Shown in pieces: positions 9,642-18,600 of a stretch of DNA of 64,000 nt. The notes beneath the pieces were generated by a model. That model did no database searches and was not told the origin of the DNA. It saw only the letters and a program-made list of their open reading frames with translations. Numbering within the stretch: position 1 is the stretch's first letter; the number at the start of each line of letters is the position of its first letter. Source of the stretch: Kazachstania africana CBS 2517 (lineage: Eukaryota > Ascomycota > Saccharomycetes > Saccharomycetales > Saccharomycetaceae); the NCBI RefSeq assembly GCF_000304475.1, contig NC_018944.1, positions 248,001 to 312,000 of the forward strand, in the 5' to 3' direction. Position numbers and translations under genes: made by a program.

Positions 9642-10169
9642 ATGACAAAACCAATATATTTCAGCAGATTTGTTGTATCAGATCAAGTTTTTTATAGATC
9701 GAAATACTCATATGCTCTCGTGAATTTGAGACCAATCGTGCCCGGTCATGTACTAGTGGTCCCCTACAATACTAATGTTATAACGTTGTCACAATTGTCC
9801 AGAGATGAAAGTATCGACTACTTCCAAACCATACAATTGATACAGTCGTTTATCACATGGAAGTACAAGTCTGATGCCATGAATGTGGCTATTCAAGATG
9901 GTCCTGAAGCAGGTCAAAGTGTCCCTCATTTACATACTCATCTAATTCCTCGTTTCAAACAAAATAACGTTGGTGATAAAATCTACAATATGCTCAATGA
10001 TTGGGATGCAAGACGTGATGAATATTTAAAAGAGCAAATTGTATTCAAGCCGGATGACCAAAGAATTGAAAGATCAATGGAAACGATGCGAAATGAAGCA
10101 GAAGAATTAAATAAAAGCATAGGGGAATTTATTAAAACGTTCCCTGAACTAACAAGTAAATGGATCTAA
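9642..10169 (+). CDS. HNT2: Dinucleoside triphosphate hydrolase, FHIT branch of HIT family
   Basis: This is a 175-residue protein with the HIT active-site motif H-L-H-T-H-L-I inside GPEAGQSVPHLHTHLIPRF (about residues 87-105); the middle histidine is the nucleophile of the family. The N-terminal KPIYFSRFVVSDQVFYRSKY and PGHVLVVP are typical of Fhit/Hnt2, which hydrolyses Ap3A-type dinucleotides. It is shorter than S. cerevisiae Hnt2 (about 217 residues), mainly because the variable loop after the active site is shorter. S. cerevisiae HNT2 is, as far as I recall, intron-containing near its 5' end; I see no clear splice sites here. Its stop codon is only 9 bases before the next start. Confidence 0.93.
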   Translation: MTKPIYFSRFVVSDQVFYRSKYSYALVNLRPIVPGHVLVVPYNTNVITLSQLSRDESIDYFQTIQLIQSFITWKYKSDAMNVAIQDGPEAGQSVPHLHTHLIPRFKQNNVGDKIYNMLNDWDARRDEYLKEQIVFKPDDQRIERSMETMRNEAEELNKSIGEFIKTFPELTSKWI

Positions 10170-10178
10170 CAAGCGAAT

Positions 10179-10802
10179 ATGTACTGCCTTATATTTCTAA
10201 TTGTATACTTAATTACACCAATGACAAGTCTTCAAATTACTCATAAACTATATTTTGATGTCAACGTCGATGGAAAGTCTATCGGTCAGCTTAATGTTGG
10301 ACTATACGGGATAGACGTTCCACAGGCAGTTGAAAAGTTCTATCAATTAACCATTAGTGACGATCCCAATGTGAATTTCGAGTCAAATGCACACTTCAAC
10401 TTTTTGGAACCCAACGAATACATTCGATGCACCTACAAGGGTACTCTCAGCAACGGTGGAATCGATCCAGAGGAAAAATTGCAAAGTTCCTTTGACAGAC
10501 GTGGGCTACTGGCCATGGTTAACGAGATATCCAATGACTGGTTCATTACATTGGCACCTTTACCCCATTTAGACGGTCACTATATCGTTTTCGGTGAAAT
10601 TATACAAGGAATGGAGGTATTCCAAAATATGTTAAACGAAATCACCATAGATGACCACAATACCATCGAACAAGATGTATCATTGGACAACTGTGGTGAA
10701 TTAGAGATAGTTCCCTTAAATCAAAGGCAAATGCGCAATTTACAAGATACGCTGCAAATGGAGGCTGAGAAACCGGCAAGAACACTTCACGATGAGCTAT
10801 AA
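10179..10802 (+). CDS. CPR5: Degenerate ER-lumen cyclophilin-fold protein (CPR5 locus), catalytic residues lost
   Basis: This is a 207-residue protein with an N-terminal hydrophobic signal peptide (YCLIFLIVYLITP) and a C-terminal HDEL retention signal, so it should be soluble in the ER lumen. The fold is still readable: ITHKLYFDVNVDGKSIGQLN, VEKFYQLTISDDP, then PHLDGHYIVFGEIIQGMEVF and GELEIVPL, all matching Cpr5. The active site is gone. The family motif FHRVIPNFMIQGGDF reads FNFLEPNEYIRCTYK here, so the catalytic Arg (R55 of CypA) is Phe and the F60, M61 and Q63 positions are Glu, Tyr and Arg. NTNGSQFFIT is shortened to SNDWFIT, and the W121 and H126 positions are His and Tyr. There is no stop or frameshift. 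Peptidyl-prolyl isomerase activity is unlikely. Position between HNT2 and RSC3 fits CPR5. Confidence 0.85.
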   Translation: MYCLIFLIVYLITPMTSLQITHKLYFDVNVDGKSIGQLNVGLYGIDVPQAVEKFYQLTISDDPNVNFESNAHFNFLEPNEYIRCTYKGTLSNGGIDPEEKLQSSFDRRGLLAMVNEISNDWFITLAPLPHLDGHYIVFGEIIQGMEVFQNMLNEITIDDHNTIEQDVSLDNCGELEIVPLNQRQMRNLQDTLQMEAEKPARTLHDEL

Positions 10803-11206
10803 ACTCCACGAATCCGACGGTAATCACTGCTAGACCACTAAATGGCCCATTAGGATGCCATGGACGTGAATAGCCAAAGCGTGGAAGCCCGTCATAGTAC
10901 GTAGAGATCATTGACCACGGGAAAGTTACCCTCATGTTGATTTTTGGTGAATAATTTTGTTTATCATGAAAGTGAATAAAGAGGAATTGTAAAATTTTGC
11001 AAACAACAACGACAAGTGGGTCATAAGCTAAAGTACTGGTTGCTTGGTATTGCGAGTGTTTTTATTCTGTTTCTATTCGTGTTTTTTTGTTTCTTTCAAT
11101 AAGAGACCATTTTGCTTCAAGTTCCCGGCGTGCGTCAGTAAGTAATAATACGATTTATATTTGAAAAGGTTCTGGACGATAGAGTTGAGTGATATAGCTA
11201 TTTATA
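10803..11206. other. Intergenic: CPR5-like 3' end and RSC3 promoter
   Basis: These 404 bases hold no gene. The left third is of mixed composition; from about 10940 the strand is T- and A-rich in blocks, as expected of the RSC3 promoter. I see no specific site worth naming. Confidence 0.5.
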
Positions 11207-13690
11207 ATGGATATTAGAGGAAGGAAAATGAGAAAGCCTCCTGCCTGTGTGCAATGTCGTAAGAGGAAAATTGGTTGTGATCGTGTCAAGCCAATGTGTG
11301 GTAATTGTAGGAAAAGTAACCGAGGCGATTGTTTTTATCCTGACGTCCCTGGTAGATACGTGCCATCATCATCATCCACTAAAAGTACTGTGGAAAAATC
11401 TGATAGTAGAATATTTCTCAATAATCATACGGGAGTTACCCATTCGAAGGATTCTTCTTCCACTTTACAACATAATCCTGAATTAGCGTCATTGGAACAG
11501 ATCAGAGAATATAACACGCGTTTACAATTATTGAATGCTCAGGAACACAATTTCATAAGTGCAAGTAACGGCATCTCTCAGGAAAATCTACAATTTATTC
11601 CAAGAACAACACAAAATTTTGAAAATAAGCCTGTCACTTCCGCAAGTGATGCACCACTACATTTAAATTGGGTACAGGGACCTGCTATATTTGATCAAAT
11701 TACTACTCCATATACTCAGGAGGAAGTTTTATTCAAAGAAATGAATTTTTTGAAGGCAAGATTGCTGGAATTACAAGAAATTACAGGCAAAAAAGTAATT
11801 GACATAAATTCTTTTGATCCTGTCAATGCGTCAATAAATAATGAATCACACGCAAAGAGGAGAAAATTACCTTATGAGAGCGAAGATGATGAAAGAAAAG
11901 AAATTGATGATAATTCCCAAGAATTCGATGAAAATTTTGATGAATTCAAAGATTTAGATCCACAATTCCTGGATCCAAAAGAAGTTTTCTCCATTTTTAA
12001 CAATGCCAATAAGTCATTAAATCTTGTCGATAAACCAAATTCTATCTTTACGTTCAATTTTTTGACTCTTAGGGATAAGTTTCTTTCCAATTTTAGACAG
12101 TCATTGCATGATATGGTCCAAAACAAATTCAAAACAAATTTAGACAATTGGGAACTATTGCAATCAAGCAAGTCAAATTCATCTACAACTTTAAATGAAA
12201 TTAGATTTCCGTCTCGTGATGTTACTCAAGAAATGATCAAAAAATACATTGAAGTTGTAAAAGAATCAAGTACTTTAATTCCTATATTAAAACCAAACGA
12301 TCTCCTAATTTCTATTGACCAATCTTTTGGAAGAGAACCAGTCTTCAAACCCACAGAGGCAAACCTAGGTCAATTACTGACGTTTGGGCAGATCTCTATT
12401 TGTTTACTGCTAACATACGAATCATTAATATCGACTGTTCTAATAATATTCAAGAACGACGAAGAGAAAGCTTCATTTAATCAACTGATTAAATTTACCC
12501 CTATCTTACAAAATAACCTCAATTTAATCAAATTCGAATTAGATAAACGCAAAAAGACAACAACACCAATTGAAACATTACGATTCCTTGCCCTTTGGAA
12601 GTTCTACCAATCAATTACTAGTAATGCTGATCAAAGTAATTACATAGATTTTGATGAAGATATCCATTTCGGTTTACATTATTCGATAAATCATGATCAA
12701 AAGAATGAATCAAATATTATTTTATGGAACTTTATTTTAAAACATTATTGCTGGAGACATTTGTTCAATGGTGAGGTCCCAAATCTTTTAAGTATGGAAA
12801 AATTAGACGGATCCAAAATCTTAGATTCACTACTGAAAAACAATCATGAATTTATAAATTTTGAAATTGAAATGGTAAAATATTTACAATCAAATGATAA
12901 AGTACTCTCCATATCAAAAGTATTGGCTTTGAAGTCAATATACCAGGCCAAATTTAATGAACAAAATACGAAATGTTTCAATTCAACTACAATTTTGAAT
13001 AATGTTGTCGATTCATTAATTTATAGGAATTCAATACTGTTCTTAAACTATTTCTTATTATTACAATATGAAAATCTGGGAGATCTGGAAAAATTCAATA
13101 GAACATATTTAGACTTTCTACAATTGGTCCAAGACACAATCTTTTTCATTTTCTCCAATTTAGCCAGCAAAAATTTTGCTGGTTACGAATTTTTGTACAT
13201 TCATAAGTTATTCATAACTTTGGGTAACATAACGGAGATGGTATTTGGTGTTATTTTGCGCTGTAAGTTTACATCACAACCGATGAGTGCTGAAAAGTCC
13301 AATGCCCTGAAGAATCAGAATGAATTACTAAGTCTAATCATCGGAAAGTTGCTAATGTTATTAGAAGATTACATTAAAAACTGTAAAATTAGACTCCCCG
13401 TAATTGATAATATCATTAATAGAATGAAAGTCATTCTAGAATATGATGCTATCAATAGTGAAACTCTAAAACAAATCAATTCATCGTCAGTCTTTAATGT
13501 GCCAAATGAATTTGAACATGCTGAAGTAAACGACTTGACTAAATTCAACAATAAGATCAAGAATATTTCCGAATCGTTGATCAATTCAGATTTTTACAGT
13601 AAAAGGCAACCATACATTGCACAAAATATTGAATCATATGGATTTACGCATGATAATTTCAATAGTTTTTATAAGTCATTACAACATTAG
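11207..13690 (+). CDS. RSC3: RSC chromatin-remodelling subunit Rsc3, Zn2Cys6 DNA-binding
   Basis: The product has 827 residues. The N-terminus MDIRGRKMRKPPACVQCRKR is almost that of S. cerevisiae Rsc3. The zinc cluster has cysteines at 14, 17, 24, 31, 34 and 42. Rsc3 guides the RSC remodeller to CGCG-containing promoter sites to clear nucleosomes. An acidic stretch follows near residues 225-255, and the C-terminal half is the fungal regulatory domain (helical, rich in Leu, Ile and Asn). The ohnolog RSC30 is the alternative; the near-identical first 20 residues, the length (Rsc3 about 885) and the neighbours HNT2 and GPI11 favour RSC3. It ends 40 bases from the convergent GPI11 stop. Confidence 0.93.
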   Translation: MDIRGRKMRKPPACVQCRKRKIGCDRVKPMCGNCRKSNRGDCFYPDVPGRYVPSSSSTKSTVEKSDSRIFLNNHTGVTHSKDSSSTLQHNPELASLEQIREYNTRLQLLNAQEHNFISASNGISQENLQFIPRTTQNFENKPVTSASDAPLHLNWVQGPAIFDQITTPYTQEEVLFKEMNFLKARLLELQEITGKKVIDINSFDPVNASINNESHAKRRKLPYESEDDERKEIDDNSQEFDENFDEFKDLDPQFLDPKEVFSIFNNANKSLNLVDKPNSIFTFNFLTLRDKFLSNFRQSLHDMVQNKFKTNLDNWELLQSSKSNSSTTLNEIRFPSRDVTQEMIKKYIEVVKESSTLIPILKPNDLLISIDQSFGREPVFKPTEANLGQLLTFGQISICLLLTYESLISTVLIIFKNDEEKASFNQLIKFTPILQNNLNLIKFELDKRKKTTTPIETLRFLALWKFYQSITSNADQSNYIDFDEDIHFGLHYSINHDQKNESNIILWNFILKHYCWRHLFNGEVPNLLSMEKLDGSKILDSLLKNNHEFINFEIEMVKYLQSNDKVLSISKVLALKSIYQAKFNEQNTKCFNSTTILNNVVDSLIYRNSILFLNYFLLLQYENLGDLEKFNRTYLDFLQLVQDTIFFIFSNLASKNFAGYEFLYIHKLFITLGNITEMVFGVILRCKFTSQPMSAEKSNALKNQNELLSLIIGKLLMLLEDYIKNCKIRLPVIDNIINRMKVILEYDAINSETLKQINSSSVFNVPNEFEHAEVNDLTKFNNKIKNISESLINSDFYSKRQPYIAQNIESYGFTHDNFNSFYKSLQH

Positions 13691-13730
13691 TGTATATACA
13701 AATATATATGATTGATTAAAAATATGATGT

Positions 13731-14387
13731 CTATATATATGAACCAATTGTGTAACCAACGAAGGCACCGAGATAGATGCCAACGACAACTGGAATAGGC
13801 CAGGTTTGCCAATTTCTATCCCAGTCCAGGGGGATAACCACGCAACTGATCCAACCACCTACTATGATAGTTATAAAATATTTTTTCCATAATCCTACCT
13901 TGAAATCGCAATTGAATACGGAATAGATTACTGGGTATGATAAGAAGGATGCATGCAAACCTAGTAACCAAGTCTCAAATAGCTTATTCACAACAGGAGC
14001 ACCAAATAACACTGCAATTATTGCAGCTGGTACACTTAGTAATAGTGATGCAAATATAGATACTAGCAGCAAAGAATAGTTAATTTTTAACCTTTTATTT
14101 CCATAAATTGTGCATTTATTGAATTGAACTATGAGGTATGCTACCTGAGTTGGAAGCAAACAGAATAGTAAAGTGGTAGAATCGAATTCGCTCCCGTAGA
14201 TGTAGTAATACAACAGTGCAATTAGATGATATGGTATTGTCAACCAAGTCTTTCGGACAAATACTGGTGGATGCTCATGATCGATACTATCCTTCTTATG
14301 CCCATGAGATTGACGAGTGACCGTTGTGTCATCTGAAAAGGTAACTCTTTTTTTAATGGGCTGCTTAGATTTGCGTTGTTTAGACAT
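13731..14387 (-). CDS. GPI11: GPI-anchor biosynthesis membrane protein Gpi11 (PIG-F family)
   Basis: A 218-residue polytopic ER membrane protein, the same length as S. cerevisiae Gpi11 (219). A basic cytosolic N-terminus (KQRKSKQPIKKRVTF) is followed by about six hydrophobic helices, among them LTIPYHLIALLYYYIYG, LLLVSIFASLLLSVPAAII and WPIPVVVGIYLGAFVGYTIG. Gpi11 helps add phosphoethanolamine to the second and third mannoses of the GPI precursor together with Gpi7 and Gpi13. Convergent with RSC3, as in S. cerevisiae. Confidence 0.93.
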   Translation of the reverse strand: MSKQRKSKQPIKKRVTFSDDTTVTRQSHGHKKDSIDHEHPPVFVRKTWLTIPYHLIALLYYYIYGSEFDSTTLLFCLLPTQVAYLIVQFNKCTIYGNKRLKINYSLLLVSIFASLLLSVPAAIIAVLFGAPVVNKLFETWLLGLHASFLSYPVIYSVFNCDFKVGLWKKYFITIIVGGWISCVVIPLDWDRNWQTWPIPVVVGIYLGAFVGYTIGSYI

Positions 14388-15355
14388 TGTATAGAGCTCA
14401 AGCTAAGTTTGATGTGTTGCTCGAAGTTGCCATCTTGATGAGAGATATGACATAATTTTTCAAAAACATATTGAAATTTCAAGCGTTCGAAAACTTGAAA
14501 ATAGCGACAATTAGAGAGCAATCTGTATAATCTGAGCGTTGAGAGTGTAATATAAGGCAACTAAGGCTACAATTTGGTGAGACTGAAATTGAAGAGATGA
14601 CTCTTGCTGAATGGTAGAGAAATAGGAAAAAAAATGAAGTTAATTAGTCGAAATTTGAGCTATTCCTGTGAATGTTGATTGAAACTACCGTCACTAACCA
14701 GATTGCAGTGTTTGGCGAATTTCTGGTACTTCTACTTTGGAAAATTTATTGTTGCGAGCGTTTAAGCCTTTAATGTTGAATAACTTAGGAGTTGTCTGCA
14801 ACTTAATGAAAAATGATATATTTTCTGCCCATAGCTTCGAGTATTGAAAGTGTGTAAATGTGCGCTCAGAACTACTGGCTTTCAGATACACAGATGGCAA
14901 AAGATTGGAGTAACTTTGTTGTCGACAGCTACGGTATGCTCAGGATCAACAGCCCATTATGATGAAATATTTGTTAAATGTTCAAGAGCTTGTTAGGATA
15001 AAATAAAAGGTACCATTTAAACTGTATCCTCATAGAGCGCCTAGACGAACAGCTTTCAAAAGTTTTCTTGGAATCTTAGCAGCTGAGTTACAATGTTAAA
15101 AATGGATATCCCTTTTGGACTGGCTACGAGAAATGCCTTAAACAACTCCACATTTACAGGAATTAACTACAACGAACTTGAGCTCGCGTTAGACTGCTCG
15201 GAAAAAACCCACATTTCAGCTAAAATCGAATCTATACAGCAGCAATATTCTAAGGTAGAAACCAGCATTAGTAAACGATGAGTTAAGATGAGAGGAATTT
15301 CATTGAAGTTTTGTGATATAGTTTTAAAAATGAATTGATTTTTTATCAAATATAA
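14388..15355. other. Long intergenic stretch upstream of GPI11 and of tRNA-Glu
   Basis: About 970 bases without a supported gene. The right side contains an ATG frame of 62 codons (15093-15281), the longest ATG-initiated one noticed here; its product resembles nothing I know. No long terminal repeat is recognisable next to the tRNA gene. GPI11 and CFT1 are near neighbours in S. cerevisiae, so this stretch is expanded. Confidence 0.5.
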
Positions 15356-15427
15356 TCCGATATAGTGTAACGGCTATCACATCACGCTTTCACCGTGGAG
15401 ACCGGGGTTCGACTCCCCGTATCGGAG
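15356..15427 (+). tRNA. tE(UUC): tRNA-Glu (anticodon UUC)
   Basis: A complete 72-base cloverleaf that matches the S. cerevisiae tRNA-Glu(UUC) I remember base for base. The acceptor is TCCGATA/TATCGGA, the anticodon arm TCACG-CTTTCAC-CGTGG with TTC at 15389-15391, and the T arm GGGG-TTCGACT-CCCC. The discriminator is G. There is no intron. Confidence 0.98.
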
Positions 15428-15430
15428 CTA

Positions 15431-15440
15431 TTTTTTTTTT
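15431..15440 (+). terminator. RNA polymerase III terminator of tRNA-Glu
   Basis: A run of ten T begins three bases after the tRNA end. Confidence 0.88.
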
Positions 15441-15692
15441 GGTTGTAAATTGAGTGAGCTTTCATAAAATATTGGTGTGGTCATTAGCGTCTTTATTTTT
15501 CTGGTCCAAAACAAGATAGTCATGGTTTGAGTCTTATGATATTACTTGAACTTAAGCTTCATCAGATTGACAGGCAGTTTAAACGTCATGTTGTCATTCA
15601 CTTGCTTATTCATCCTGGATAAATATTTGACCGAATAGGTATGTTCGGAAATGAATTTCTTATATGAGTATATTTACATTTTGTATTTTCAT

Positions 15693-18600
15693 CTATATAT
15701 TAGTATCATCACGAAGTGACCTTAGAGAATACTCAATATTTATCAGGTCTCTCCAGGCCTCAAAATGAACATTTCTACCCAATTTTTGGGCTAGTGCTTG
15801 TCTTTTTGAAATTGGCATGGCACTGAACTTTCTTATTACATTGAAATCGAGCATTGGACGCATTACATGACATAAGGGTAAATATTGGTTTGATAATCTT
15901 TCCATTCTTGGGTTCAACCCACCAAGTTGAGTTTCTTTATCGATTATCTGCTGCTGGATCACATAAAGCCTCCTGTAACTTTCTTCCGACAAAGGAACAA
16001 TTTTGAACATCGAACCATCTGTTTGACCACCTACTACTTGATATGTTCTATTTGTATCGTCCACCTTATTGAACTCATCATTTTTAGCAAGTAAAACCAT
16101 GCAAGAATTATCAGCGTACAAATTAAAGCTGGAACAGTGAACCAACTTTTGCCCCGAAAATGAGTTTGGTTCATCTGGTGCATATTTTAAAACATGCAAA
16201 ATATTATCTCTATCAGTAACCGCGAAATATATATCACCATTATTGACGAGGAATTCAACTGACATAGTTTTGAATTTGGAAACACTTTTACCCAGTTGTA
16301 TCATCCTATATGGTTCTGCATCAAAACCAACAAATTGAAATCCATGCATTGCGTCACTTATAATCATGAGGTTACCAAAACTTTTCATATCAGTGACAAA
16401 AATAGGTATATCCAGAAATGCAACAGGGACCACAGAACCATCCTCCTGGGCATCACGGACCATAATCTTCTGACTTTGACTAATGGCAAACCTACCACTG
16501 ATTTCACAAACTGAAGTAACTGAACCTCTTACTTCTTCCTTGAAAAATCTTTCAAATTTATAATTTGTATCTGGTTTTCCTGGCTCAGGAACCACTGCAG
16601 TAATGTCATATAAATGGAAGGAACCAGAGGGTGGTAAATCTTCTGTACCGACGGCAGAAAAACCAGCAACAATATACTCTCTTTTGCGCTTGGTTCTGGA
16701 ATCTATTTGTATTATCATTGATCGTATATCATTAACAAGCGAATTCTCTTCAAATTCAACTTTGTCTATAACATTCCAACTTTTTGGATTGATTAGTAGT
16801 AACCCACTTTGGAAACCTTTAGCGTGTGGTACATTTTGTTTATAGCCTACAAGAAGTTCACCATCTTCGGCCTTCGCTACATAATCAATTTCTTTATTAT
16901 AAGCGATAACGTAAGTTTGTGTTTTCTCATGATATGTAATTTTATTAAATGTCATATAATCCTCTAATTCTGTATTGATTTTAATCGATTTAAGTGGGAA
17001 CTTATTACCATAGTAAATGTCTTTATGATCCAAGGTATAAACCCTCGCATTTTTGATATCATCCACACACATCACAGATTTTTTTCCCCAACCTGACATA
17101 GAGACTAGTGGAATATTAGCAAATCTGAATACTCTTGAGGTGGCATCATCTTCTTTGATAATAATGTATGGCACGCTTCCTGTAACAAATATAACAGAGT
17201 AATCGTTGTAATTTGGGACAAAATGCATTATTCTTTCAATCGAACTTACACCTTTGGCATACGCATTATTAGGTGCACCTGTTATGAGCAAATTATTCCT
17301 ATATAAGTTTTTGTAGAACCGGCTATGTCTAGTAGAGGATTTTTTGTATTGATAAATCTCACCACCATATGTTAGAATTGTTAAATATTCTTCCCTGAAA
17401 TTATGACCTAACTTGTTTATCATAACCTGCTTTATTGATGGATCTGGTATAATTTCATCTGGTAATTGATAAGTACTTATGAATAACTTTTCTTTTAAAT
17501 CACTGACACCATTTAATTGGAAAACTCTGTCATTGTGGTCCTTAGGAAAGAAAATAATCTGGTTATCCGCTGTAACAAATGTGAAAAGTAGCTCTTCTTC
17601 TTCTGGACTCTTTTGTAGGAATTCATTGCACATGTTACTTCTTAAAATAAGACCGGATGTAACAACGATTTCTTTTAAGATTTCTGGAAGATCCACTTTG
17701 AATAGTTTTTTCATTTGAGTTTGTTCTAATTCATAGACTTTAATATCACCTCTGGATACGGTAATCAAAATATAAGGATCCATCACTGAAACGTGAACTA
17801 CCTCATAATCAAATTTAATAGTATTGAGTCTGCGGAAGGTAGTATCAAGAAGATATAAGTGGTTGGTAGTGACTTGAACAATTCTCTTGTCTGACCCAAA
17901 CATAGCGATAGACACAGTAGTGGCATCCCTCCTTAAACGACCTTCTCTGTGAAGCGCAAAGTTGTTGTCAATTTCATATATGTCACTCTTTGATTTTGTT
18001 GAATCTGTTGTGACTAAGAATTTATCTTTTCCTTTGAATTTCAAATTCCATATTTGTGTTATGCTAATAAATTTCAAAGCTAGCTCAATTTCTGGCCTAA
18101 CGCTTGGAAGCACTGCAGTTAAATGAGATCCTGTACCATTCCCTGAAGTGGCAACAATCGATAGTTCATTATTATTTGGGTTGGACAAACCTTTATTATT
18201 TTGATCTACGGCAGATACCTTACCTGAAGTCAATGATGTAAGTGGACCTATATTATTTAACGAAGACAAAAGTGCAATGTCAAAGGGTTCTACTGTTTCA
18301 ATCATATTCGAACGTCCATTCTCTTTACTGTTTGCACGTTGCGTAGAAGTAGCTTCATCAGAGTATAAATCGTCATCACCATACAAGTCTGCACCGTCTT
18401 CATCATACTCATCCGCATTTGATGGATAATCTAACACGTCCTTATGTTCCTTTCTAGTTTCTACTGCAGACTTGATATTATTTAATCTACAAACAAATGC
18501 ATCTCCAGATTGGAAACCAAAGAATAGATCTAGGTTCACCCTAGAGGATGAGCTGTCAAGTCGTGAAATGGATGTAGGATTCAAATTATTAATAAATATG

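Noticed and set aside
15093..15281. 62-codon ATG frame between GPI11 and tRNA-Glu
   Set aside because: Short, unrecognised, no motif; kept only as a remark on the spacer.
15672..15682. ATTTACATTTT, a perfect match to the S. cerevisiae replication-origin core
   Set aside because: Such 11-base matches are frequent in AT-rich spacers, and origin motifs differ between yeast genera; no further evidence.
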